From NCBI GenBank assembly GCA_036426205.1, contig CM071574.1, positions 9,472,864 to 9,536,863 on the forward strand: DNA of 64,000 nt, in the 5' to 3' direction. The notes under the pieces are model-generated. The model did no database searches and had not been told where the DNA came from. It was given only the letters and a program-made list of their open reading frames with translations. This document shows, piece after piece, positions 25,097 to 37,290 of this stretch (position 1 is the first letter of the stretch; the number at the start of each line of letters is the position of its first letter). Origin of the DNA: Ascaphus truei. Lineage: Eukaryota > Chordata > Amphibia > Anura > Ascaphidae. The translations under genes and the position numbers were made by a program.

Positions 25097-25215
25097 TACA
25101 GTAACACCGTAATAACACTATTCTGCATTTTTAGCTGTTCAGTATACCTTTTGAAGCATAACCCCTTTGATATTTCAATTTCTGCTTCTTAAAACTTATT
25201 TAATGTGTGGTTGAA

Positions 25216-25530
25216 ACACAGCTTCACAGTGCAGAGCCAGTATAACCAGCTTCACACTGATGAGACCCAAAAGGTCGAAAAAAACTCTGTGAGTAGGGTT
25301 ACTGGCTCTGCACTTCTTTAACTCAGGCTGTGCTGAAAAGATGTGTAATAAGGCAGGCATTAGTTTATAGGGGTCCATGTTAAAATGATTTGAAGGGAAA
25401 GGTGACAATGTGTGCCGATTTGCATGTCATTTCCCAGAATCCCTAGCTGCAGTAGAAGCATTGTATGCTGGGAGATAATGGTGAAAAGCAGGGTTGCAGA
25501 GATGTGAATGTGCTCACAAGTGATCTTTTT
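25216..25530 (+). repeat. Hammerhead-bearing ~310-bp repeat, copy 1
   Basis: Begins with the ribozyme and runs into about 220 bp shared with copies at 54982-55280 and 56641-57240. Shared blocks include GTCATTTCCCAGAATCC near 25427 and a GCTCACAAGTG-like end near 25512. Its size and 5' ribozyme resemble ribozyme-bearing satellites and retrozymes known from animals. That is a comparison of architecture, not proof of relationship. No coding sequence is present. Confidence 0.6.
25231..25311 (+). ncRNA. Hammerhead ribozyme copy, slightly decayed
   Basis: Same repeat family as the copy near 55.0 kb. Core CTGATGA at 25257-25263, helix II GACC 25264-25267 with GGTC 25273-25276 around CAAAA, then GAAA at 25277. 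Outer helix I is a perfect 11 bp (25231-25241 with 25301-25311). An inner part pairs TCACA with TGTGA next to the core. The palindromic helix III has decayed into an A run ending in CTC, so this copy is predicted to be weak or inactive. Confidence 0.7.
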
Positions 25531-26800
25531 TCTTGCTGTTTGCTTCTTAAAAGGAATTATAAATTGTGATGGAAGTATTTACAAAGGCGTGTATGTCTGG
25601 CTTCAGGCTTAGGGGAGATCCCCAGCAGCAGGAAGGAGTAGATAGAGGGTGTGAATAGAGGTTTTGTATAGGTGTTTTTTATTGAGGGGTAAAGAAGTTG
25701 TTGGGAGAGGTGTATAAATAATGGTTCAGTTGGGAGTGGGGATGTTGGAGAGAACAGAGACGTTCACAAAGGAGTGAGGAAACAGTAAACAGAAAAAGCA
25801 GCAGGGAGGGCATAGTGAGATGCAGGAGGAGAGACTTCGCAGGTACTGGAGGATAGAAAGAGTACAAAGAATCACAGCTTTTGGAAAGTTAAATTCTCAC
25901 AGTTGCAAAGTTGCTGTTGTGCAGAGTCCAGATCTTCCTCTAATATACACCTCCAACTGCAACTCCAAAATTAACTCTGCCAGACACTTTAAATGTGACA
26001 CTTAAGATGGACACACAGCCAAATGGATTCACAGCCTAGATGGATGGTCTTAAATACTCTAAAACACAACCACTTGACTAACAATTATGGGAGGGGTTTG
26101 CCTAATCTACTCTCACAGACATACTGATTAGATTTTACATTCTGTAGCAATTGATGGTATAATTCAGCTCAGACACATACCTGTTTGAAGAAATAAATCA
26201 GAATGTTAGTCCAGATATTCAGAATGCATCCATGATTAAAGATATAGAAAGAAAACATCCAGATATGATACATTTAAACAAGTAGATCTTTTAAGCATTT
26301 GATAAGATGACCCGGAATTACAAACAAATGTAACTTCAACGACATATCTTCACAAATATGGCGGCTGAAATGGGATCTGGGTTGAGACTGCTGTTCATTT
26401 ACTTTACTCACTAACATAATGTGAGTACGCTTATCACCTTGACACAAGTATCTAACATTGCTGTATGGTACATACATATTAGCACAAGTACAATTGTTAT
26501 AACAGATTCTAGCACAATATACTGTACTGTATTTATAAGAAAAACAGAAAGTGAATCCCTGCGCTTCTCCCTTTGGGATAGCAATAATTGGGGAATATTG
26601 TAATAAAGAACTGTATTTAAAAGAGCCATTTTAGATTCTCTCCCACCACTTCCTGCAATATTCACCAAAGTTGTGTTACAAAATACAACTACAATTCTTC
26701 ATAATGATGTCCTGCACAATATGTTCCAGGCAATCGCCTGCTCCTGAGCTTTGGTTATTGTTCAGTAGCAAAGTATTCTTCATGGGCTTAATCCAACCCA
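25531..26800. other. No gene recognised
   Basis: Mixed AT-rich sequence. No supported exon, RNA gene or repeat family. Confidence 0.45.
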
Positions 26801-26804
26801 AGTA

Positions 26805-27034
26805 CAGCTCAACCCCCTTATAACGCTGTGCTTGGGGTCCAAAGAATCACATTGCGTTATAAGCGGATCGCGTTAGAAATAATGTACACTTGTATGCATT
26901 GTACAATAAAGTATTTAAGATACCAATAATCGTGTTGTAAAGTATTCATAAATACGAAAAATGGGAGCCACCCTTGCATCGCGTTATAAGCGGATCCGCG
27001 TTGTAACGGATCGCGTTATAACGGGGTTGAGTTG
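26805..27034. mobile_element. MITE with CAGCTCAACC ends and TA duplication
   Basis: Inverted ends CAGCTCAACCCCCTTATAAC and GTTATAACGGGGTTGAGTTG, flanked by TA (26803-26804, 27035-27036). The interior repeats GCGTTATAAGCGGATC. Similar in plan to the element at 11896-12270. Confidence 0.72.
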
Positions 27035-27036
27035 TA

Positions 27037-27825
27037 TTACTATTGAGAGATTCTGCAAATGAATCCCAAAATGTGCATTCCATGTGAAGTGGATGCGATT
27101 CCTGGATGACTTTGGAATATACTTGAGGTAGCAATACACAATCAGTTTTGGGGATGAGGAAAGTATCTGAAATCCTATTTACAATAACATAGAATGTCTT
27201 GATTTTCCATACAGAGGTACTGCAACAGACCACTTTGTTTATTAGAACGTCAGTGAATTCAGTATTACAGATGTTTGCCCCTATTAGATGTCCTTCATCT
27301 CATTAGCCGAATAAAACAATTGCCGTTTTTGCTTTATACAACCAGCTATTTGCACCATCATTATAAATGGGAAACTGCAGGTACAATATCATGGTGTCGT
27401 TTTATGCTATGTAACCTCCAGTTGAAAGTATTTTCCTTCACATGCAAATGGTAATTTTTTTCCTTAAAGAAATCTCAAAAACAATTAGATAATAAAAAAG
27501 GATACAAATCGCATATGAAAAGCATCCTATGATTTTTTTTTTCTTCTTCAAACAATTACAAATCCACTAAGTTTTCACTGGAAAATGAATAATAATGAAT
27601 AGGAAAAAGAAATGGCTTAAAATTTTATTTATTGTCAATACTGAACAATAATAAACCAACATAACAGACTTTCACTTGAATTGTTTGAATTCTCTTAATT
27701 GTGTGTTTTGTGAAATGATTGTGAAATGATGGCCATTAGGACATTCTAGATTCAATATGTGACTTCACAAATAGTCAATTAAAAAAATGTGACGTCTTAT
27801 GCTCGATTCAAACTTTTAGGGAGAG
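27037..27825. other. No gene recognised
   Basis: AT-rich sequence; nothing recognised. Confidence 0.45.
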
Positions 27826-28045
27826 GGAGTGGCTCACTGAGTAACGACACTGACTGAGGGGAGCCTGGTTCAATTCCCAGTGTCTGCTCCTTGTGATCTT
27901 GGACAAGTCACTTTATCTCCCTGTGCACAAAAACATAGATTGTAAGCTCCACAGGGCAGGGACTGTGTCTGCAAAATGTCTCTGTAAAGCGCTACATAAA
28001 ACTAGCAGCGCTATACAAGAACATATTATTATGATTATTATTATC
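27826..28045 (+). mobile_element. tRNA-derived SINE, copy 1
   Basis: A-box-like TGGCTCACTGAGTAACGACA and B-box-like GGTTCAATTCC (about 27869), then a body containing AACATAGATTGTAAGCTCC and GGGCAGGGACTGTGTCTG, and a (ATT)n tail. Reads as a MIR/CORE-like SINE. A second copy is at 62690-62968 and a 5' fragment at 46675-46790. Confidence 0.75.
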
Positions 28046-28177
28046 TGTGTGTGACACTCAGTGTCTACTTCATACTCCAGCATACAAACCTCATATTATC
28101 CATTTGCAAATATCCTGGTTGCAGTCATATTAGTATCTAGTGACAAAGTCTGTGAGGGTAACTCAACATTTTGTTTG

Positions 28178-28267
28178 GGTAAACCCACAGGATAGCCTGC
28201 CACTGCATGTAGCTACTAGGGCTTACGTGACAGGAAGGCAGAAAGATAGCCAGGACCAGCCATGGCT
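28178..28267 (-). mobile_element. Family B LTR fragment
   Basis: About 90 bp matching the right end of the family B LTRs (ACCCACAGGATAGCCTG to CCAGCCATGGCTATA). Truncated on the left. Confidence 0.7.
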
Positions 28268-28300
28268 ATAACTATATCACATTTGATGGCCAAAAACTAA

Positions 28301-28732
28301 TGTTACACCCCCCCCCCCCGCATTGGGGTTACTAGGCAGAGTGAGAACTGAGATGGCCCAATCACAGAGGAAGTGTTAACTACGCCCCTGACTGAACTGA
28401 AGGATGACTATGGGGAGGGAAGAGAGTTACCTCAGTCTTCTGGAGAGTATACTGAGGGGAGGTCTCACTGTAATATAGTTATACATGTACAGTTAAATAG
28501 GAATAGATTAATAGGTATAGCACCATAGTAAGAGTTTATATATTTAAGGGGTAGAAGTTAGGCCATTGTATGCCAGTGTGAGGTAGGTGCCCTAGGTAGA
28601 GAGGGTACTGATATTATCTTATATGCATTAAAAGCCGCAGGAACCATCAGTATTGACTAAGGTATGCACTCTGAGAAGCTAGTACCACCCTAACTTGTAA
28701 ACTCCATTGGAGCCGGGCAGGGAAGGGTTACA
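28301..28732 (+). mobile_element. Possible solo LTR (TGTTACA...GGGTTACA)
   Basis: Inverted TGTTACA/GGGTTACA ends and an internal ATTAAA (about 28626) suggest an LTR of 432 bp. The flanks CTAA and CAAA match only 3 of 4, so target duplication support is weak. Confidence 0.35.
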
Positions 28733-29217
28733 CAAAAATTGACTTTTCCTTTGCAACAAAGTATATGAGGTCAGTGGGAAAAGTCAGACTGAACATTTGA
28801 CTAAAAGAACATTTTTGTGTCCGTAGGCGATGCACGCAGAGGTAATGACAGGAGACTTGCATTTGGAAAAGTACATTTAGGCTTTTAATCAGCAACTCAA
28901 AATCCACCTCTTTCTCAGCTCCAGCAAGTAAAAGTCCATATATACAAACAGGACATATTAATATATGTCACAGTCAAACCCAGTGCCCCTCTGCCATCAA
29001 GGCATAGCAACCCTGTCGGCTGCACAACCCTTGCATTTTAAAGCTTTACACACCCAGCTGGGCTTGTTAATCCTTCTTTCTCCAGGCAGGGATTAACTCC
29101 TTGCAGGCTGATACCCTTTTGCCCCTGTTACAGTGTTCATCAGTGTGTCTATATGAGAGCACAACTTGACTACAGTAACTTTTAAAAGCACTGAATCGTA
29201 CGTATCTGGTTTGAAGC
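28733..29217. other. No gene recognised
   Basis: No exon, RNA gene or known repeat recognised. Confidence 0.4.
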
Positions 29218-29429
29218 AGCAGTCCAAGCTGCAGTTCCACCCCTCCCCACTTAAATTTGTGCATCAATACAATCCACACAATGATAATGCTGATCAGTCC
29301 ATTCTCCTCTAAACGATCGGCAAAGATTCAGCTCGGGGTTCACTAAATGTCTGACAGTGCAGCAGAAGAGGACCAAAAATGCAAAGTTCTGTGGGGAAGA
29401 TCATGTGACCTGGCAGTCACTAGATACAA

Positions 29430-30427
29430 GCAAGGGGTCAGGAGCGCACTCTCATCCGAGAATATATAAAAAAGCAAAAACAAACACATATAGTGCAAAA
29501 AAGTTTGGTTGCCTGTGATAGATTAGACAATATAAAGAACCACTCATATTCTCCGTGAGTGATCAAGGCATTTTGGTTATCAGGAGTTACCACCTCAGGG
29601 GTAGGTTTCAGCAATGATGTCCGTCAGAATACAGTCGTGCAGAGGGACAAGGGGAGGAGAATCCCATATGTGAAAAATAGAATACAGACGTTTAGGTCTA
29701 AACCCCTGAGGAAGATCCAATTTCGAGCGAAACGCGTAGGGTGGACAGCACAGACCATAGAAGGACTATCAAGCTGCTGGTAAACTTTGGTGACACTTGG
29801 CAAAGGAATAAGTTCCCTCTTCCTGTATAACTCCATTGTGGACGGCCGCCATGGGTAGAATACCAGTGAAGGAGGAAGTGCTGCGTGTCCCCATTGCCTG
29901 ACCCTGGGTGGTCCCAATGCCGGAGTCCATTATATGTTTGTGAGTGTAAACTTGTATATTTATTTGTATCTGTTATAAAGCATTATTGCGAGTTACTATC
30001 TCTGTGTTCTCCCATTTTTCACATATGGGATTCTTCTCCCCTTGTCCCTTTGCACGACTGTATGCTGATGGACATCATTGCTGAAACCTACTGTACATCT
30101 GAAGTGGTCACTCCTGATAACCAAAAAGCCTTGATCACTCACGGAGAATATGGGTGGATTGTCATATTGTCTACTCTAATCATATCACAGGCAACCAAAC
30201 ATTTTTGCACTATATGTGTTTTTTCTTTTTTATATACTCTCGGATGCGAGTACCCTCCTGACCCCTTGCCTCTATACCATTTTCTGGACTTGGATCGAGT
30301 CCATTCAAGGAGCAGCCCCCTTTCAGAGGACTGTATGAAATATTATTTGCTTTAATATTCACCCTTACAAGTGTGGTCACTTGATATAATACGATACGGT
30401 ATTTGCGCTTGTTATTTGTCATCACAT
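29430..30427 (+). mobile_element. 998-bp inverted-arm insertion, Penelope-like architecture
   Basis: Flanked by a 15-bp target duplication, AGTCACTAGATACAA (29415-29429) and AGTCGCTAGATACAA (30428-30442). The left arm, about 29430-29690, is the inverse of about 30003-30280. A hammerhead-like motif lies at 29703-29745. The host repeat has an uninterrupted copy at 36940-37290 that shows the empty site. A long target duplication plus inverted partial copies and a hammerhead fits Penelope-like retroelements. No reverse transcriptase remains, so the assignment is inference. Confidence 0.6.
29703..29745 (+). ncRNA. Hammerhead-like motif inside inverted insertion
   Basis: CTGAGGA at 29706-29712, then an extra A and a poorly paired helix II, then GCGAAAC with self-complementary ACGCGT (29732-29737) and A29738. 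ACCC before the core can pair with GGGT after it (helix I). The layout matches hammerheads carried by Penelope-like elements. Helix II is damaged, so function is doubtful. Confidence 0.45.
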
Positions 30428-30600
30428 AGTCGCTAGATACAATTGGTGCATTGCTAGAGAAAGGGCAGGGCTCAAAAAGGGGTGTGCCAGAAGCCTATTT
30501 CAGAAGAGGAAGGGGATGTGACTTTGTAAATGGTTGCTATAGAACCAAAAAATCCTTATTACATTATAGTACATAAAAAAATGTCATTCAGAGTTTGTTT

Positions 30601-31540
30601 TTTAAATGCTACAGTATTTTCTCATAGTACAGGACTGATTTATTTAAAAAAAACAACACATGTAGGATATTGCTTGGCATGCAACTTTAATAGATTGAAA
30701 GAGTATATTCATACACAATTCAAAATGTGCAGTGCGTGGTTTAATTACAGTATGATTATAATCAAGGAGACTGGAACATTTAGGTTTTCTAAATATTGAA
30801 GTAATTTACCGGTATACCATTAACAGCAATCATTTGAAGTTTGTTTTCTAGTTGAAACAGAGAGAAATTATACATATACACATAAAGACAATCTGGGCTA
30901 CTATTACAAATAATTGGCGGATATCAATTTATGATCAGTGGCTATCAGTTCATAAAAATAGAAAAGGATCTACATTGGCATTGGGAACCCAAACCTCATA
31001 GGTCTGCTTTAATAAACATGGCGGCCATGTTGTGTGTATGTATGAAATACTGTACTGTATGCGAACAGCACCGATTTTGTGCCATCGCAGGGAAAACCCC
31101 ATTGACTTCCGTGGATCTTTTTGTGCGATCGTACCAAATTTGCACTATTCATCCGTTACAGATTAAGGGCCTTAAATGGTATTTGAATCCAAAATTGACT
31201 TGTTTTTTTTTTTGTTTTTTTTTACATTAAAAGTAAAACTTCAACTTGTTAAACAAAAACATATTGGTTACAGGGATGATTCCTTCACAGTGAAAATCTG
31301 TACGTGTTTCCTCCTTACTGTGGAGCATTTCTTATGTCTCGGCTTTGTTCGTAAGATATCTGAGCTTTCAAGTGAGGAGTCTTTTCGTTTGTAACTTCAC
31401 AGACTCCGTTCTTTGTGCATTTCAAAGAGGAGTATTTAAAGATCTCTTCAGGTGGCTTCTTAAGATATGTTTTTTTTTAGATATATTTTAAGGATTGTAT
31501 GTGGGGGTCTTATTATAATTGACTTCGGAAAACCTGTGTT
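30601..31540. other. No gene recognised
   Basis: AT-rich with T-run (31202-31221). No supported coding block. Confidence 0.45.
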
Positions 31541-31546
31541 GAAGAA

Positions 31547-31775
31547 CAGGGGTGCTCAACTCCAGTCCTCATACCTCCACCCCCCAACCCCCAATAGATT
31601 TTCTAGTATGTCCCTGCTTCAGCATAGCTGTCTCAATCAGTCCCTGCTTTAGCACAGGGGGCGCAGTCTTTGACTAAGCCTCTGATTAAGCACCTGTGCT
31701 AACGCATGGATATCCTGCAAACATGACCTATTGGGGGGGTGAGGGGGCTTGAGGATGGGAGTTGAGCACCCACCC
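31547..31775. mobile_element. hAT-type palindromic MITE, copy 3
   Basis: Starts CAGGGGTGCTCAACTCC and ends GTTGAGCACCC, with the shared palindromic interior, though diverged (CCCCC/GGGGG stretches expanded). Confidence 0.7.
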
Positions 31776-31855
31776 CCCTCCACCCCCCAGTACAGTGTGA
31801 CCACCCCCCAAGTCCTATGTCTAACGGAATAACACAATTGGGACCTAAAGCATAA

Positions 31856-32128
31856 GGCTGAGTCCCCGCTGGCGCTGAGTGCGCTCATACTTGGAGAGCG
31901 CTCCAAGCATGAGCGCCGGGTGTCCTGGTATTTACGGTGCGCAGGGGGGGGGGGGGCATTGCGTGTAGTTGAGCGCGCTACAAAGTAAGTTTTTTTTGTT
32001 TACCCGAGCGCCGGTGAGCGTGTGTGCCCACGCACGAGCGCGCACGGGGACTTACATATATCTATATATATATATGTGTAAGTAACCGCGGCAAGCGCCG
32101 CCCGCTCAGCGCTGGCGGGAACTCAGCC
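31856..32128. mobile_element. Harbinger-type MITE, TAA duplication
   Basis: Inverted ends GGCTGAGTCCCCGC and GCGGGAACTCAGCC, flanked by TAA (31853-31855, 32129-32131). GC-rich arms with GAGCGC motifs and a (TA)n core. A 3-bp TWA duplication and GG ends are the PIF/Harbinger pattern. Confidence 0.72.
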
Positions 32129-32131
32129 TAA

Positions 32132-34715
32132 AGATGGAATAATAGTATCCAATTTGTTGGCTGTAGCATATTTTATTTAGATTTGTGTGCAGCACTTTAC
32201 AAAGAACCATCCAAATATGTTAACAATGTATTAATATATTCAATTAGTCTTTTTAATGTAATCATTATTAAAAATGATCTAGTAATGCTTAGATACTCAA
32301 AGTGCTGTTCAGTCAACTCTATACCTTCTCTGCTGCCTTTGTGGATGCTTATACCAATACGAGTGGGCATCTGGAACTCTAGCTCAAAGAGTCTGTCCTT
32401 TGTCCTACGATGTGGCTTTCTAATAAATAAACGCATATGATGATAATATGCATACAGATACAAGAACTGGAGATGCACCTGTTCGCTGGTTGGAAAAACG
32501 AAGTTCGCTGGGAAGTTTGAATCGAGCTTCAGAAAGCACCAACCAATCTGAGTGAAATTCTAGGCAAACCGCAAGTCTCGTCCCCTCATTTTATTTTTAA
32601 AGGCAGGTGAAACTTTTTAAAAGAACCCCTAAACTTTTTTTTAAAAGGTTCAAAGTCCACCCAAATTTTGAAAGAAAAAAAAAAAGAAGTTTGAGATATG
32701 CCATAATTTTGGTTGGTGCTTTCTAATTATTTTACAGGTTTTCTAATGAAGTTTGCAGAATTGTCAGGATTGCATGTAGAAGATTTTTCCACCCCTCTAC
32801 TGCCCTGTCACATCTAAAACCTTTTTCACTCACAACCCCCTCTAGAATGTTACTTTTACCCTCAGTACTTGTTGCAGAGCACTTTTTTGTGTGCCAATCT
32901 TCAAGCCCAATCTAAAATAAGCATCTCTTCGTAACCTAGACTCCTAAATACTGCTCTGGCAGCGCACTGCTAGTACACACTCTGATATACCACCTAGATG
33001 TCCTTTGGGGAAGAGATTCCATTTCACATCTAATTACTGTAGCTTATATTATCTGCACTTATTGCATCCAACGTTCTGTGAAATGTGTATATTGTAAGCA
33101 CTATATAAATAAATGTATGCACACATACCGGTATACAAGAAGCCAGTGAATTGTTCATGTAGCTCTAAAAAAAGATGTTAGAAAATACAAAACTTAAAGT
33201 AGCATCTTGCCTTATAACTGTATACACTACTATGAAATAGTTAACAAGGGACATTCATGCATGATTCTCTTCAATTTTGCTGAAGAAGCATATGAATGGA
33301 GTGTACCTTGCAGCCCAAACTACTGCTTGATTAACCCCCCAATGTGAGGTTAATGTGTGCGGACACTGTCAGCATTCTCTAGGGAGAGTAAATAATAGAA
33401 CCAATCCAGTGTTTCTCTCTCAGCCTTCGTTTGATAATAATGGGTTTAAAGATTGGAAACCCACATACAAACACCCATTTTTAGATGTAAAACCCTAGTG
33501 GGCTCACATTGCAATGCATGGCATGCCCCTATGCCGTTGAAGAGATTAAATTGACTTGAAAACTATAGTTAGCACTTTATTTTATGCACAACTGAAAATG
33601 TTCTTTATAGAAGGGGTAAAACTGAATCCTAAAAATATCATCTTTAGGCCAGCATGACAAGTGATAGTATTTACAAATGCTGGGAAAGATAGTTGTATTT
33701 TCCTAAAATTTTATTTATTTTGGGGATTTACACATCATCTGATTTTTTTGTTCTGTCAAAATTGGATCCATCTGCAACCCCGATTACTTCATTGTAACAT
33801 TTTATTTTTAATTAAAATGTAATTTTAATTTTATAAGTAGAAAACATACTATTTCTTTGCCCTTCCGTCTGCGTCTCCAGGGTACAGTATGTGCACTTTG
33901 TCTGAGGTTTTGCAGATTCTAGTCTCCATGAAGCCAACTTGAGCTTACATTACACATTGAGCTGTATACAGCCACATCTCACTCTCTAGAGCACTGGACA
34001 GCATGTACGATTTTCAAGAATTAAAAACGACATTGTAATATGGAGGGAAGTTCTGTCACTTTATTGCAAAGCCAATATAAGGATGAACTGGACTTTTAGG
34101 GGATTATTCTAGATCAGCCTAAGATGCCAATCTGGATGCTTTCTAACAAAATTCCCTATTGACTTCAATGGGACGGTTTGGCCAAATTTGTAGACAACCT
34201 CAATTGTAAATACTTTGAGAACTGGTATGTAACAATGCCATTGATATAGAGCCATTGGAGGTTCTGCACATTTATTTACATAAGAAATCCCAAGAGACAA
34301 AGCAGATGGCCTTGAGAAGATTCTAGGTAATGTGCTTTCGCAAGGGGCTACCTTCAATTCAGTATTCCTTTATGGTACAGAAAGGGGTTCAGTTATGTGT
34401 GTTGCTAATGGGAAGAGTGAACTCACATCTTTAGAACCTAGGTCCATGGATTCTGTTGCACTGTATCTGTTTTGTGATTGGTTGGGGGGGAAAGAGACAC
34501 TGCAATCTTATTGGTTCTAAGGAACAAAACCAGTGTGTTACTGTACATTGAGGTACTAGTGTGGTGATGGAGATGTGATCTGTCTGTAGAATCGCAGCAT
34601 ACATGGGAATAAGCAGTCAGTGCGAAAGAAGAGAGACCGTCTTTGTTAGTCATCCAGAGAAATAATTGCAAGCATAGGATATAACCCGAGAAAACATCTC
34701 TAAATGAGGGAGGGG
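32132..34715. other. No gene recognised
   Basis: Mostly AT-rich. An inverted pair AGAAAGCACCAACC (32531-32544) with GGTTGGTGCTTTCT (32713-32726) encloses about 170 bp and may be a small foldback element. The stretch near 33040-33110 (GTAAGCACTATATAAATAAA) resembles an L2-type LINE tail. Confidence 0.4.
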
Positions 34716-34717
34716 CC

Positions 34718-34751
<34 letters not shown>

Positions 34752-34813
34752 GGGGAAATATCCCAAAAACCTGACCTGTTGGTGGCCCTTGAGGACTGGA
34801 GTTGGCCACCCCT
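34716..34813. repeat. (GT)n run and hAT MITE 3' fragment
   Basis: A GT microsatellite (about 34719-34748) and a G run lead into AACCTGACCTGTTGGTGGCC...GGCCACCCCTG, the 3' third of the hAT-type MITE family. Confidence 0.7.
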
Positions 34814-34819
34814 GATCTA

Positions 34820-35780
34820 GGGCAATTGTTTGACTATGCCCGTATGCTGGATAGCTGCTTTGTTTAAGCGCTGTATCAGTATGGTGTCTGAATCAGGCTT
34901 TTGAATCTTTTGTAAGTTACAGTACATGGAGATTTTCATGAGTGTTTTTCGTCAGCCTATATAGTGTATAGTGGAGTGTTTTTGTTTTTTTTTAACTCAT
35001 CATAAGATTCTAGTCCTTAAAAAGACATGATTCAGAAGTGAGCGGTTACCTTGTTACCTGTAGGATCAATATATAGATGCAATAAATGAATTCTGTCTTT
35101 ATTGCACTTTGCTAGTGGGGTGGCTTTAAGGGGATCCCAACATTTTTGATATAGCCATTTTCCCTTTAATGCTTCCCAGGCATTTTTCATATTTATGTCG
35201 TAACAATGTTATTCATGCATGTCTTTGTTTTATATTGGAGTGGGGAAATTGCTGCCATATATATGGTATCTTGATTGATTGTACTATACATAAAATACAT
35301 TTTTAGATTTTTTTTTCACAATACAGTATTTAAATATTTTTTAACATGCTTTGATTTTCGTTATTTTGTCAAAAGCCTTTTTTTTAAATAGATTTCAACT
35401 TCAAATAATTCCTGAGCCTCAAGCTAATAACTAGAGCCAGTTTAACCTTGTGTGGTCCTTGTAGTACAGTGGTGAAGAGCTACATTTCAGCCCTGAGGAG
35501 GTTAACATATAGATCCTCTAGCCTTTATTATATATCATGTCACATATGGCCCATATTTTCTAAGGGGTGCTATGCCATAAGACCCCTATTGGTACCGGAA
35601 GACCCCTTACAGACCATTCACTTAAAAGGGCCTTCTGTTTCTTCTGTTACTGAAAGGTGTCGTATGGCTTAGCACAGTTTAGTAAATATGGGCCACTATC
35701 TTTATATTGAATTATTAAGGTTTCTAAACTTCAATTAATAATATATTCTTTAAATATGATCTTTTATGACTGGTTACATT
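34820..35780. other. No gene recognised
   Basis: AT-rich; no supported features. Confidence 0.4.
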
Positions 35781-35784
35781 TATT

Positions 35785-36830
35785 CATTTATAAAATGTTT
35801 TACCAGGAAGTAATACATTGAGAGTTACCTCTCATTTTCAAGTATGTCCTGGGCACAGAGTTATGATGACAAATAATACATGGTTACAAATAAATACTTA
35901 CATTAAGTGAGCAGGGTTAAACATTATATAGAAGACATTGCATGCACAGTAAGAGATAACATAGATAATATATATTAATATAATATATATTATAGGTGTA
36001 TGTAACAGTTACAGACCAGATTAAAATGTGAGACAGCTTTAGTTTTGAAACAACTTCGACTGGTGGCGGCTGTGAGAGTCTCTGGTAGACTGTTCCAGTT
36101 GTGGGGTGCACGGTAAGAGAAGGAGGAACGGCCGGATACTTTGTTGAACCTTGGGACCATGAACAGTCTTTTGAAGTCAGATCTCAGATGATAAGTGCTG
36201 TGTGTGGTAGGGGTGAGGAGCTTGTTCAGATAGGCAGGTAGCTTGCCCAGAAAGTATTTGAAGTCAAGACTGGAAAGATGAACTTTGCGCTTCAGAGTGA
36301 TGACCAATCTAGTTCTTTGAGCATTTCGCAGTGATGTGTGTTGTAGTTGCATTGGAGAACAAACCGGCATCTTCAATTGTAGAGGGTATCAAGTTTGCTA
36401 AGGTGGATTTGGGGTGCCGAGCCGTATACTATGTCCCCATATTTGATCATTCGCGACCATCTGCTGTGCGATACGCTTTCTGACCAGCAAACTTAGGGAG
36501 GATTTTTTCCTATAAAGTACACCTAGTTTGGCATACGTTTTGGTTGTCAGGGTATCAATGTGCATCCCGTATGTTAAATGGGAGTCAAACCATATGCCCA
36601 AGTATTTAAAATCAGTAACATGAGTTAGGGTGGTATTAGCGTTGGTTCTGATCTGGAGCTCAGTCATTGGAAGCTTTAAAAATGTAGCCTTGGTCCCAAA
36701 TACTGAAGCAGCTCGGACCGGTATTGCATTTTTGGCTAATAATGTCCCAAATGACCACATTGGGCTATATAGAATTACCCCCTCGGTGTAAAAATGATTT
36801 GTGGCTGTATATAAACGTGACATCATAACT
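35785..36830 (-). mobile_element. L2/Rex1-type LINE, 3' part
   Basis: The minus strand encodes RT C-terminal sequence: ...LGIWFDSHLTYGMHIDTLTT, VLYRKKSSLSLLVRKRIA at 36398-36826, then RLFMVPRFNKVSGRSSFSYR and APHNWNSLPETL at 35990-36376. The SFSYRAPHNWNSLP motif is typical of L2/Rex1-clade LINEs. A frame break near 36390 separates the halves, and the 3' UTR runs to about 35785. Not functional. Confidence 0.8.
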
Positions 36831-36939
36831 TAAGGCTGCAGACCAAACAATATCCCACATGTTTATTTTTTTAAATAAATCAGTTCTGCACTACAAGAAA
36901 ATACTTGTAGCATTTTTTTTAAACAACTCTAAATTACAT

Positions 36940-37290
36940 TTTATATATATTATGAATGTAACAAGCATTTTTTGTTTCTATAGCAACCATTTACAAAGTC
37001 ACTTCCTCTTCTGAAACAGGCTCTGGTACACCCCTTTTTGAGCCCTGCCCTCTCTCTAGCAGTGCACCAATTGTATCAAATGACTGCCTGGCCACATGAT
37101 CTTCCCCACAGGACTTTGCATCTTTGGTCCTCTTCTGCTGCACTGACAGCCATTTAGTGAACCCCCAAGCCGTTTTTTTCCGATCTACAACTTAGATAAT
37201 TTGTCATCATTGTGTGGATTGTATTGATGCACATATTAAAGGGGGGAAAAAACAGCAGCTTGGACTGCTACTTTAAACCTACATGCCTGT
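36940..37290 (-). repeat. Uninterrupted copy of the 29.2-30.6 kb repeat
   Basis: Inverted relative to the copy near 30 kb. It contains the continuous sequence TTGATACAATTGGTGC at the position where the other copy holds its 998-bp insertion, so it defines the pre-insertion site. Confidence 0.6.

Larger units (their letters stand above)
29218..30600 (+). repeat. Interspersed repeat interrupted by inverted insertion
   Basis: 29218-29429 and 30443-30600 together match the minus strand of 36940-37290, including GTGCAGCAGAAGAGGACC and GGCAGGGCTCAAAAAGGGG. The family is not recognised. It has no coding potential. Confidence 0.6.

Noticed and set aside
27845..27890. Possible tRNA gene (A-box and B-box-like motifs)
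   Set aside because: The boxes belong to a SINE head; no cloverleaf or anticodon arm is preserved.
28301..28732. Firm call of a fourth LTR family
   Set aside because: Only 3 of 4 flanking bases match and no sister copy is in the window; kept only as a low-confidence feature.
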